The notes beneath the pieces are model-generated. The model saw nothing but the letters and a program-made list of their open reading frames with translations, was not told the origin of the DNA and did no database searches. 64,000 nt of DNA from Litoditis marina (taxonomy: Eukaryota; Nematoda; Chromadorea; Rhabditida; Rhabditidae), in NCBI GenBank assembly GCA_964036275.1, contig OZ038435.1:27385521-27449520 (forward strand), written 5' to 3'. Of the stretch, positions 22,301 to 32,915 are shown piece by piece. How positions within the stretch are numbered: position 1 is the first letter of the stretch; the number at the start of each line of letters is the position of its first letter. The position numbers and the translations under genes were made by a program.

Positions 22301-25300
22301 CTTTGTGTGTGTAACTTTCTGATGTGTTCTTTGCCGGAACATTGCTTACCTAACCGGATAGATGCATTTAGGTAACTTTTAGTGCGATTTTTCATATGCG
22401 TATACTGTGTGTATGATTTTCTGATGTGTTCTAAACCAGAACTTTGCTTACCTAACGGGATCGATGGCCCTGGTTCGGTTCTTCCTGTCCCGCTCAGGAA
22501 TTGCGTGCCAGTTGAACTGGAGACCCCAGTCGAAGCCACCAACGTTCGTGAAGTAGGCCTGCAATCAATATCAATTCATGAATGTCACAACAGGCTAGAC
22601 GAAGATGAACCGTTGTTATTATGAATAATGCAAGCAGGAGGTCATGGTCTCAAATGACTATGAATGTGGCAGAGATCTAGAACATGATCTGGGACAATTT
22701 CTAGGAGCCGCCCGGCTGGTCAACCCGTCACGAAGCCTGATCCATTTCACCGCCCGTCTGGCATATAATTAGCAAATTTTGCTGGTGCCACTCTCATTAG
22801 GACACAAAAGTCGACTGAAAGATCAAAGGTCAGATAGACTCTTTCTGCTCCCGCAAGGGGACAAAGATACGCAAGTCATAGAATGCCGCCCACCTTGGAG
22901 TAGTGATATTCGAAGGTATTATCATCGATGACATCAATAACCGGGCAGACCACGGTGGTCGGGTCACGCTTTATTCGGTCCAACAACGGCTCAATCCAGC
23001 CTAAACGGGGCACATTTAGAATGTTATCCTATTTGACAACAATATAACCTTCTAGCTTTTCTAAATAAGCTCCAGATATGTATGCAACGATACCGTATAA
23101 CATAGTCTGTGGAACTCCAGGTATCCAGTACATGACTACAATCTTTCAGAACTTCCCTTAGTGTTTTGTTCGAACAAGTGAAAATCCAATAGGTCAACTT
23201 TAAAATATGTACATGTACAGCCCTGTAATTTGGCTCAAAATCCTAACATTCAATCGAAAAGTACAGTAGTTTCACTCAAAATCGTAACTTCCAGTTGAAA
23301 AAGTACAGTATGTTGACTGAAAATCCTTATCTTCACCCACCCTCCATGCATTCACAATGCGAGTCTAGGTAGGTGAGGACGGCGCCCTTGGCTATCTCGA
23401 ATCCCCTGAGTCTGGCCCGGATGAGGCCCTCTCTCTTCTCCATTCGAAGAATACGCACCTTCGGATACTGAGACATGTAGTGCTCCAGGGGGACTGAAAC
23501 ACATAGACGTCATAGATTTGTCATGGAATTCAGCTACAATGCTGAAAAAGATCACCATAATCTGTTCTCTTACAATCTCTCTATCTCTTCTCTCTATCAC
23601 CTGTATTTGGCTATCTCTGGTCTTCCTCTTCTCTCTATCTCCCTCTCTTATTCCTTCCCTCCTCTCCCTCTATTTCTCCTCTCACGCTCTCCCCTCTCTC
23701 CCTCGGTTTCTCTCTCTCTCTCTCTCTGCCCTGATCTATTGTTGCAAAAACTACATTTTTGCAACAATCGATATGACAGTTCCTTCTGTGTTCGTCATTC
23801 GTGTCTTTCTTCAAATCAGCGCTATTCACCGTTCTATTGTGACTAACTGCTTTCTGATTAATATAGCAGTTTCCATAATATCTATATTTTTCCACAATAC
23901 ATTCATTTTCAAAGATCAACAGGTGGCTGAATCTCCGAAACTGTACTATCACTACGACCAGAATCAATGCTTAAGCCCAGTGGTCCTACGTTGTATACGG
24001 AAACCGGGTGAGCAAGTATAAAATAGCGTTCTACAGACTTCTCAATCATTCGATCTTATACTTGATTTGCTTGAGTGTTCCGCTGGCAAACCTGCGCGTG
24101 CTTAGCGAAAGTACAATAAGATAACCGAACCTCAATCAGAATTTAGTTGATAAAATCATGCTCAAACGGTTTACCCGGCTTTTTGAGCTTACAAAATACA
24201 ATCATATACCATATATCACGGAAAGGAGAAATCGCAATGACAGTAAAAGATTTTTACACTGAACCTTTCACCCCTCCCCCCCCCAGGATAAAACCCCAAA
24301 ACAACAAGGGCAACTATGTCCTACGTTTAGTGTGTTCCATGTCGGAGAAGTCATCGACTAGGATGATTTCCTTGAGCAGGTGGTCGGGGGTTCGTTCCAG
24401 GACCGAATGGACCGTTCTCAGAAGGACGGACCAGGCCTCGTTGTGGAAACAGACGATGACCGAGGTGTCCGGCAGGTTGGACGAGTACACCTCCGTCTTG
24501 CATCTGAAACCGCAGATATCAAGTTAGAGTGGTAGACACTAGAAAACTAAGGTTGTCTAAGGTGCAAAGTGGTGAATTTATGTGACGGTCTGCAACCAAA
24601 GGGATCTGTGTTGTATTCATTTGAAACAAAATGAAGAATTCAGATGGTAATATTGAGTTATTTTGTCAGGTAGCGCGGAGCTCAATACTGTAATGAGCAA
24701 TTCAACTTTAGCTAAACTTTCAGTGACCAGGTTGTGGTCATGTAGACTATTACATGGTTCAACCGCAAATTTCATGACGTCATGATTTCATGATGACGTC
24801 ATCGAATGACAGCTTTCTGAGGGGCTGGTAAGTGTCAGCAACAAGGTTGGAACAATTAACAGCACCCAGACTATAGAGCAATCGCCACAAATCAAATATC
24901 CTCGTAAATATAATAAATACAAAAATCAAATAAATATTGTCGTGAAACATTGTGTTTTCACACAAAATCAATCTACTGTCCCAAACTACAAACTACACGG
25001 CAAAGTGGAGTTTCAAAACATCCCGCGAACTCACTCGGCATCCACATTGCCGGGCAGTGTCCGGTGGACGGATATCAGATCGGATGCGTATTGATTGAAG
25101 GCGTTGTTCACGAAGCCCTGGTCGTACTTCTTCTTCTCCTCCGTCGAAAGTTTCTGGAAGAAGACGAGAAATCAAAATTCGTATAGATTCTCCAAGATTT
25201 ACAGGTCCGAAGCCCCCGTCTGGAACCCATATTTAGCCTAACCTTTTTCAAACCCTTCTATGTAACCTTTTGGTCTGAAATGGAAAATCGGTTAGTGCAA

Positions 25301-27451
25301 TGAATATTGAACGTATCACGTGGTTAGTAATAATAAAAATCATTTTTTTGGTTTTGTTTACCGACGAATTATCTACCCAAATAACTAGAAAAACGATTAG
25401 TTCATGAATTGGTCCGTCATGACATCTCGTTGACCCACCGTCTTGTCCACCTTGACCGCCCGTCCCTCTTCTCCCTCTTGTTTCGGGTCGCCCTTTCGGT
25501 AGATGGGGTCGTTCGGGTCAACGTTGAAGCCAGGCTTCGGCATGTTCGGAGGGTCCTGAATAGATCGCATTAACGCAGAACATACTGGGAGTAGTTTACA
25601 TTTGCCCCCCACCCTGGTCGAAAATGGGTTGAAAAGGGCCCGTACTACAATCGCCCCCCCCCCCCTTCGTGCGATTTCTCCAGGTTTTCAATTAGGTGGG
25701 GGGGGGGGGTAATAGTACCACGAGGGGGGTGATTGTTGGGTGGGGGGCGATTCTACATTTTTCCCAACATACTAATAATATTCACCCAACTGAAACAATA
25801 AAAGGACGAGGAAAAACAACAGAGAAGGTATGCCGGGATATCCCCAAATATTGATCCCATTATGCTTCTCTATTTTTACACCCGGGAACATTGACTTTTT
25901 ACCCCCCCACCTTTCTGAATTTGTATTGCGTTTGGGAAATTGTAGTTTGACCCCCCCCCCCCACCGGGGGGTGATAATTCAATTTATCACTTGCAATGCA
26001 AAAGTTTGAGGGTGGGGGGTAAAAAGTAAACATTTCCGGTATTGAAGTTCAGCCCCCCACTCGTTGAAGTTTGACCCCCCACCGTTGAAGTTCTACCCCC
26101 CGCCGACCCAGGTGGGGGGTAAATAGTAAATGTCTAAGTTGAATTTTGACCCCCCCCCTCTCCCAGAATTTCAGGTTTTAGCTTGGGTGGGGGGTTGAAG
26201 TGCTACGGGGGGGACCCAACTAAAGTGGGGGGCGATACTTCAATTTTCCCTTACACCCTGTCTCGCAAGACTTGTAAATCGACGAGTGTGATAGCAGTGC
26301 AAATTTTTGAGAAGAAACTGGTTGGGATCTGAGCGACGGCATTTTACTGAACACTACCTCTGAAAAATCAATCACTTCAATCACACTCGATTTCGATCAA
26401 TCACAGTGAGTAAACTGTGCATGCTATTCAACTCCGACCCCAACAGGACTAATTTCATTATCGATTTAAGGTATCGGGGCTGAGCAAGGGAAGTTGACCC
26501 AAAATAGCTGGCACGCAATTAACCAATCAAGTTTTCAGGCCGACTAATGATTACTCTCCTCTACCAGCACAGATGGAACTAAGAACGTACCGCTTCCGCC
26601 GGTTTATCATCAATCACTTGCTTGGGTTGGTCGTCGACTGCCGGTAGCGGATCCCCGAAGCCCTGGACGACATTCGGTCGGATATGCCGTTGGGCAACGG
26701 CCGGTCGTATCGGGTTCTCATCGATCTGTGACACATATGGACTGTTTTCAGAAAGTGAGTTCATTTCAGTTTAATGAAGCTTTGTTTCAGAAAGATTCTA
26801 ATGTATAACTCCTTCCACCCTTTTTCATATCGATCATGAAGTTAGTATGAAATATGTGACACTGGGGTGAGAAACGGTTCCATTAGGTCATTATTGTTGG
26901 GGAAGCTTCAGTCCCACTTCCATAGTGAAGTGATCAGCCTCAAAACATGAAATTGAAATTTCTCGAAATCAAGAAAAAAACTGATAACTACAGTATAGAA
27001 ACCGTGGGAAAGTTGTTGAGCTGTTTTTCTAGTTCGAATGACTCATAATCCGAATACTTTGTACGTAGTGCGATCAAACTACAACTTTCAAAAAAAAAAA
27101 ACACCGGTTTCCGGTGCACTTTCGAGTGTTCACCGCCATGAATCCCGTTCGCTCATGCTACTATCCTATTGGGAAGCTCCCATTGAACGTAATCGACGAT
27201 ATGAGAGTTGGTCGCACCCACTTGAGAGGGAAAACAACTTCAAGTGGACCGCGGCGGAACTATCAAATCATGCCCAATGTTATACCGATTAAGTCATCCT
27301 CACACGAAACATAGTGATGCTCAGTCAAATATAGAGAGGGGGAGGAGAGGGGAGAAGCGAGAGAGAGAAAGACAGAGAGACAGTGAGGCGCGGTCGAGAG
27401 TCCAGGCACAGAGAGTGTCCGAGAGAGACAGAGGGGGAGATAGTGAGAGAA

Positions 27452-27482
<31 letters not shown>

Positions 27483-27483
27483 A

Positions 27484-27537
<54 letters not shown>

Positions 27538-28149
27538 AGAGAGATTCCCTAATAATCGCCACTAAGCCATTTCACACACACACACACAATCATACCCAAA
27601 TAACGCTGTTTGTTGTGCACGTGATCAACACTTCTAATACGCCAACCCCCCAAACTCGAGAGCGTAATATCGCATAATAATACAGGATGAATATGTTCAA
27701 TTGAACCCCCATTAAATCAATAACAAACCACGAGAATGATTAAATGTATTCCGGAAATGGCTCTTTCCTGTTTGCGATGAGCACCGATTTAGTCGTGGGT
27801 AACTGGTTATAATTTTGAAAGACAATGTCAATTGAAAACAGTAGTATACCTCAGTTACCTAATGTACAAGTTGGGTTAAGTCGTTCACTTGATTGAAATT
27901 AACTATTCGGCACAGCCACGTGAAAAGTTCAGTAAAAATAAACATCATCTTCAACTCTCATGTGTTTTACACGTTTTCCCGTGACACGTGACTAATTGTT
28001 TTCACGTGACTTTTGACAACGCGTAAAATACCAACCTGTGTGGGTGTGGTGTCGGTAGCGGCATAGTAGATGAGGGCACACAACCAGATGGCTGGCACAC
28101 ATATTAATATCCGAAGGAGAAACTTCTGGAGCAGCTTGGTCGGGAGCAT
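16349..28149 (-). CDS. gly-5: Polypeptide N-acetylgalactosaminyltransferase (GLY-5 / GALNT1-13-like)
   Basis: A Golgi type II membrane enzyme that starts mucin-type O-glycosylation by moving GalNAc from UDP-GalNAc to Ser/Thr. Exons: 28036-28149, 26591-26725, 25439-25555, 25035-25153, 24325-24503, 23341-23493, 22894-23000, 22452-22558, 22068-22185, 21764-21849, 20993-21092, 20598-20726, one of three alternative exons, 16857-16985 and 16349-16516. All phases match, giving about 621 residues, close to the length I recall for C. elegans GLY-5. Layout: short cytosolic tail and membrane anchor (about residues 10-30); stem to about 160; GT-A catalytic domain with HEAW, the DSH metal-binding triplet near 265-267 and WGGEN near 373; R-type lectin domain from about 488. 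The start is the first ATG ahead of the membrane anchor. Large introns hold several mobile elements. Confidence 0.93.
17429..17530 (-). CDS. gly-5: gly-5 alternative lectin exon, version 3 (34 codons)
   Basis: Encodes [13 protein letters not shown]...[10 protein letters not shown], a third version of the lectin alpha repeat. It is phase 0 at both ends, with donor CAG|GTTTGA and acceptor CCTGAAG, which is weak. It is the most basic version (five Lys/Arg, one Asp). It ends in GGNQ like the others, so each can join the shared exon at 16857-16985. Confidence 0.88.
18333..18437 (-). CDS. gly-5: gly-5 alternative lectin exon, version 2 (35 codons)
   Basis: Encodes [11 protein letters not shown]...[10 protein letters not shown], a second version of the same lectin alpha repeat. 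It is phase 0 at both ends, with a good GTTTCAG acceptor and a CAG|GTTTGC donor. It is the acidic version (three basic against five acidic residues). Only 63 bp separate it from version 1. Such a gap leaves little room for an intron joining the two, though nematode introns can be shorter. Confidence 0.88.
18501..18611 (-). CDS. gly-5: gly-5 alternative lectin exon, version 1 (37 codons)
   Basis: Encodes [13 protein letters not shown]...[10 protein letters not shown], the first (alpha) repeat of the R-type lectin domain, with its CLD motif. It is phase 0 at both ends. The donor is CAG|GTATGA, but the acceptor is TTTGAG, weaker than the TTTCAG consensus. It has five Lys/Arg against two acidic residues. 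It is the first version met by the transcript. Confidence 0.88.
18952..19231. mobile_element. CGGTTC-rich fold-back element in the gly-5 intron before the alternative exons
   Basis: The terminal inverted repeat (AATTCACTCGAGAACCGGG... on the left; ...CCCGGTTCTCCAGTGAATT on the right) runs about 35 bp or more. It is rich in GAACCG/CGGTTC words. A nested inverted repeat (TCGTATACAAGGT ... ACCTTGTATACGA) sits in the middle. No coding capacity. The element lies between exon 20598-20726 and the first alternative lectin exon. Confidence 0.75.
25883..26250. repeat. C/G-tract repeat, copy 2, in a gly-5 intron
   Basis: Closely similar to 8026-8369 and in the same orientation. It lies between gly-5 exons 25439-25555 and 26591-26725. 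A related but shorter C/G-tract block lies just to its left (about 25,600-25,760). Confidence 0.7.
27331..27545. repeat. GA-rich microsatellite in gly-5 intron 1
   Basis: Almost pure (GA)n and GAGACAGAGA-type sequence on the plus strand, inside the first gly-5 intron. The long open frames across it on both strands are low-complexity artefacts. Confidence 0.9.
28036..28149 (-). CDS. gly-5: gly-5 exon 1: start codon and Golgi membrane anchor
   Basis: The ATG at 28147-28149 opens 38 residues: a short basic tail ([13 protein letters not shown]) and then one hydrophobic segment ([17 protein letters not shown]). This is the expected type II anchor of a Golgi glycosyltransferase. The in-frame stretch upstream lacks another ATG. 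A TACCCAG lies six bases before the ATG and could be a trans-splice or 5' UTR acceptor, but it is weaker than the usual TTTCAG. Confidence 0.8.
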
Positions 28150-28764
28150 GACTAGCTGGGTACGGTAGGTGGATTGGGGCACAAATACCCTGCTGCGGAC
28201 CCGATGGACACTCCAATACAGTAGACTGTCACTTCAATGAGACTCCTTCCAATGAGAATGGACCAACACCTGTAATGGAGAGGATTGGTGTGGTGATGGA
28301 GAGAGGGAGAGAAGGAGAGTGAAAGAGAGACACAGAGAGAGAAACAGAGAGAACGAGAGATGTGGTACATTTCTAGAAAAGTAAACCGACATGGCGACTT
28401 CACAATTGAAATATTCAAATCGAAATACTTGAACGGAATGAAAAGAAACTAAACCACAAATATTAATGATTACAGTGTGTAAAAATTCAGTTGTAATGAA
28501 AAAGCAACATCGCGTAGTAGTTCCAAGCCAACATAGTAAATAGAATGTGAAGAAAGATTGACGAAAAGTTGTTTTGATATCTAGCAAAGTATGTTTTCCC
28601 ATTAGAGCCACCTGGACATGAAAACGAACGAGATATGAAGCCGAGAGAACAAGACGTGTTTAAACCCCGAAATGCATTTTGTTCGGCACAGAGTATCGAC
28701 CACCTGGCAACTAACAAATAAAGCCAGATATAAATGGAGTAGTCAAGGTAGACAGACATGAAAT

Positions 28765-28817
<53 letters not shown>

Positions 28818-30350
28818 AGAAACATTGAGAGAGAAGAGATAATTGACGTTTCAGAAGATGGAAAGATGAACGTGAATTACTACGAAATCATCCCTTTCGT
28901 AGAAGCAAAAAAATAACAGAATAGGCAGAAAACAAATTTCAATGGTTTGGAATACACAGGCCACACCCCATTTCTTCCTTGTCATGCAAAGATAATGAAC
29001 ACAGTTACAATAATGATCTCAAAAAGAAGAATGATGCATAATTACTGAACAACTAATGTAATGTGATACCGTCACAGTCTAATCATATCTATCATCAGTC
29101 AAAAGGGTCAGGTTTGAATCCCCTCTAGTGCACAGGTTTTGAAAATTTTTAACGCGGTCTGTGAGATTGAATTCAAGCTCTTAGACACATGGATGAAAAG
29201 ATAATTCTGTTAACACTTGATAACCATGTACTTCCTTCAAAAAATTTCCGTTTCGGCGCTAACGAACCACCCAACCTGATGATAGAAAGCTGGACACCTA
29301 GTCTGCGGTATGGTTCCCAAGAACCCCGGTTACCCCCAGGTAACCGACCGGTACCGAACCGTGAAAGGCAGTGGCCGGTGGGGGATTAGTTACGCGGTCA
29401 CGCTCAGTTGCGCCCCTGAGAAGTGTAGATAAACACTTGCCAATGATCAGCGGAAGATGGACAAATATCAATTATATAGGAAGCGATCAACTCTTCGTTT
29501 TAGTATGATTTCGGTACACCCCATGATTTTGGCCGGAAAGCAACGGAGTCAAACTACAAACAAAACGTAGGGTGACTTTGTTGGATGGTTCATTAATTCA
29601 CCCAACTTCATAGACATTATTTCGGAACTACCGCCGGAGAATACCGGTACTTGCGCCAGACAATAGCGCGACGACCGCCGATACACGGCGGTAGTACCGG
29701 TATTCTCTGGCGCAACTACCGCTTTTATCGGGCGGTAGTACCGCTTTTTGAAATACAGCCACCCGCAATATTGCTCTCTACCAAACTTTAACCACAAATT
29801 TTCATAGAACAACATAAGTACAGTCACATTTATTCGCAAATTCAACATATAAATATACAACAAATAACCACAAACAGTTCAGAACACAAAGTAAGAGAAA
29901 ATATAAGTTTTTTTTCAATAAAAACAAGAGTTAGTTAGAACGATAATAGAGGAAATATCTCTCAATCATTTTGAATGCGACTAGTTTGATCATTAAAGGT
30001 CAAATAAGTAGATGAAATTAAACAATATTATTCAGTTATCTGTTTGTGTGCTATCCTAATATAAATGAGCACTTTATAGATAGTGCGTCTTTTTTGAGAG
30101 AACTTTCAAAAATTATACTATCGTCTACTTTCAAACATAGTTTGAGGAAAATGGAGGGTTTATCTTCACAATACGAACGAAATCACAAGACCTTAAAAAT
30201 ATACTAATTACCACAAAATCACCTCCAGTTTTCCTTTCACTATAAGAAGAAAGGATCATTCCAACATTGAGTTCCAAGTTTTATGTCCGCTTTCTGCTGC
30301 ACGAGTAGTTTTGAGATGAACGATGAGCTTCAGAAGATCTTCTGTCCCAG
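28150..30350. other. gly-5 upstream region
   Basis: This should hold the gly-5 promoter and any 5' untranslated exon. Visible content is two GA microsatellites (about 28,288-28,350 and 28,768-28,812) and a GGTAGTACCG-rich palindromic segment (29,627-29,745). No exon or core promoter element could be identified with confidence. Confidence 0.45.
29627..29745. repeat. GGTAGTACCG-rich palindromic repeat, copy 1
   Basis: Repeated CGGTAGTACCG and GAATACCGGTA words in both orientations, including AGAATACCGGTACTTGCGCC answered by GTACCGGTATTCTCTGGCGC. It can fold into a long hairpin. A related segment lies at 33,283-33,401. Confidence 0.6.
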
Positions 30351-30584
30351 TTCTTTCTTACCACGAGTTTGCTGTTACCCATTCACGTCATGCCATGGAC
30401 GAATCATCTGAAAACACTAAAATAATTCCCCTTTTCACAAATATGTAATGTCGTCTGTGGCCCTCTCAGTTGAAATGCAAAAGAGTATACATTCTCCAAC
30501 TCAAAATTATCTTTAAACTCGGTGATGTATAAATTTAAATCCGTTTTTAAGTGTTCATGCCACTCTACCTGAGCATGAATTCTT

Positions 30585-31020
30585 TTGGTCCAATTTTGTA
30601 ACGAGAAACTGGAACTAGGGCTAGATATTTCATTTATGAAAGCAAATCTACTAGCTATTTAGAATCAACAAGTACAAAGAAAAATCGATTGATTTATATT
30701 GTTCTCCAATAATAACAAAACTGGTGACTGTAAGAGGGTGAGTTTGAGAGAAAGTGTACAAACGGTGAGCTGTGACCGTTTTCGGTTCGATCTGGACGAC
30801 TACGGACAAACCATCCTTTTTAGGGGTTGCAGTATATACTCCGTTCCGTTCACAAACACCCTCTTACAGTAACCGGTTGACTATGTTCATTGTCTACATT
30901 AAGAAGAGACTAGGATTTCTCTTTTCAAAACAATCCATTACAGTGTATGTTTCTCTATTCTACAATGTTTGTAGTTTGATATCGCTGTTTCCGGTGAGAA
31001 AATCAAACAAAAGGCGTGTT
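30585..31020. repeat. Diverged direct duplication, left copy
   Basis: Pairs with 31,952-32,370 about 1.37 kb away in the same orientation. Shared landmarks are TTTGTAACGAGAAACT, AAATCTACTAGCTA, GAGCTGTGAC.GTTTTCGGTT, CAGTATATACTCC and TACAGTAACCGGTTGACTAT. Sequence and frame both drift between the copies, so a conserved protein is unlikely. Confidence 0.7.
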
Positions 31021-31696
31021 GTGGAATCAAACTACGATCTGGTCATTACCTAGTTAGCTTCGCTAATACTTATAGTAATCCTACAACGAATTAAACTGGA
31101 GGTTTTTGGTCAAAAAACGAGAGTTTTGGGAAGAATCGTTTCATCCGGACGAGTTCTCCATTAGAGGCAGAACACCGCCAGTATCGAAATTGACATTAGG
31201 CCAGTTTTTAATTCCACGTGGGGACTTACTACGAGGTGATGAGTGTAAGAAGTAATCATCAAAATTGAACGATGAATTTTTGTAACTGGAACTTTACTTT
31301 TACGATACTGAACAGGACTGAACTGGACTTTGACTTCGGAATTTCCAGTTAACGTTCCAAGTTCCTAGTTCCAATACTTTTCCCGAATATTCTCACATAA
31401 CAAAACTCTGCTTTGATATGTCTGTGTCACACATGTTCTTATGAGTCTTAATGACACTATTCAGTAGAGAATGGTGTTGGAATATAGCATTCATGATCTA
31501 ATTCGACAAAAAATTTTCTCTGAATTTCTCTTAGACAGTTTCCGATAAAAGGCAGTTGCAGTGATACTGAAACAAATCATTCTCTCTTTTTCTCTCTCAG
31601 TTTCACTCTCCCCACACCCCTCTGTCTTCCCTCCCAACCCACATTCTATTTTGAAATTAAGGTTAGACACACATTACTATCATAAATGCGACCAAC

Positions 31697-32915
31697 CTCT
31701 CTGGACTTTCGCCGGTTCCAATCATCGGCTGGTTCTGCTGTCCTGCAAAACATGAATTATAGTCTAGTCATAAATGACATAAAGTTGGTCCAACTTCAAC
31801 TGCTGCAGCTCATGTTTCAGAAAAACTTAGGTGGTATAGAAAAGCGGACCGAGTTTCTATTAACACACACTATTCTAGATCTAAGTATGGTTGGCCATAG
31901 TTTTGAAATTCTACTAAGGTCAAGTCCAAAATAACGAAATTGGTCTAGTTTGCGGTCCAGTTTTGTAACGAGAAACTAGAAATATGGGTATGAATCTCAT
32001 ATATGGAGCGGTAAATCTACTAGCTACCCAAAATCAACTTAATGGGCACGAAACAGCAATCGATATCCATGGCTAAAAAACTATAATAACCAAAACAGTC
32101 AAAGGAAGAGGGTGCGGGTGTTTGACAAAAGATGAGCTGTGACAGTTTTCGGTTTAATCTGTACCACTACGGATAAATCAACACTTGCCAATATGGCAGT
32201 ATATACTCCATTTCTTTCACAAGGGCCCACTTACAGTAACCGGTTGACTATGTTTATCTGCGATGAGCTGAAACCAGGATCGCACTTTCCATGGCAAGCC
32301 AGTACAGTGTATGTTAATCTATCTCACTATGTTTGTAGTCTGATCTCGCAGTTTTCTATGAGAAATTCGGACCAATGTTTACTTACCTGCACCAGATTCC
32401 CGCCATCCGATCCATTAAAAAGTGCGGAAGCTTCATCTTCCACGGAGATGTCCACCTCCCTAGAAAATGAATGATAAAGTGCGTTTCACACATACATGAC
32501 CCATTACAGTGCTGTTCTGAAGCTGAAACAAGCTTTAAAATGTTTGCCCATGTTTGAGTTTTATCCGCAACCCCAGCATAAGTTCTGTCACTAATCTAAA
32601 TGCAGAATATCAAAAGGAATGGCGTGGGCTACAACAATTTCTGTAAACTACAAACTACACACGCGGAAAACCAAATAAAACTTATATTAAAACGTTTCAG
32701 GAGTTTCCTTCCTATGTATTTTGAATTATTTCTCAACGTTTGATGTTTACTGAAATGTTCAATACGTGTTTTATCATCCTACATCGTATGAGGAAGGCAG
32801 AAAGATGATTTTGTCTGATTTGACAGCGCATGTTCTAGTTTTACTACATTAACCACATACCTCAAAGCTTTCCCCTACAGATGGACTTTCTATCTGGATA
32901 ACCATGGATACTGAT
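31697..32915 (-). CDS. Candidate small-exon gene (partial), function unknown
   Basis: Three minus-strand segments have matching phases and good signals: 32861-32915 (acceptor ATTTCAG, donor GAG|GTATGT), 32387-32455 (donor CAG|GTAAGT) and 31697-31737 (donor AG|GTTGGT). Joined, they read ...MVIQIESPSVGESFE, VDISVEDEASALFNGSDGG, NLVQ, QNQPMIGTGESPE. This looks like a soluble acidic protein, but I recognise no family. Two acceptors have competing AGs a few bases away, and only one choice of each keeps the frame. A following segment near 30,366-30,411 has good splice sites but stops in all frames, so it may be the terminal exon. No 5' end was found. Confidence 0.4.
31952..32370. repeat. Diverged direct duplication, right copy
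   Basis: Second copy of the 30.6-31.0 kb block. Its right edge lies just before the candidate minus-strand exon at 32,387-32,455, so the duplication probably sits in an intron or flank of that candidate gene. Confidence 0.7.

Noticed and set aside
23518..24021. 167-codon plus-strand open frame
   Set aside because: Its core is a TC-rich low-complexity run inside a gly-5 intron; the rest has no similarity I recognise.
25244..25305. Possible micro-exon of gly-5 between 25035-25153 and 25439-25555
   Set aside because: The two flanking exons join directly in phase 0 and match the family. The extra segment either breaks the frame or adds only a few residues using a poor acceptor.
27244..27565. 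Open frames on both strands made of RERER or SLSLS
   Set aside because: Translation of a GA microsatellite.
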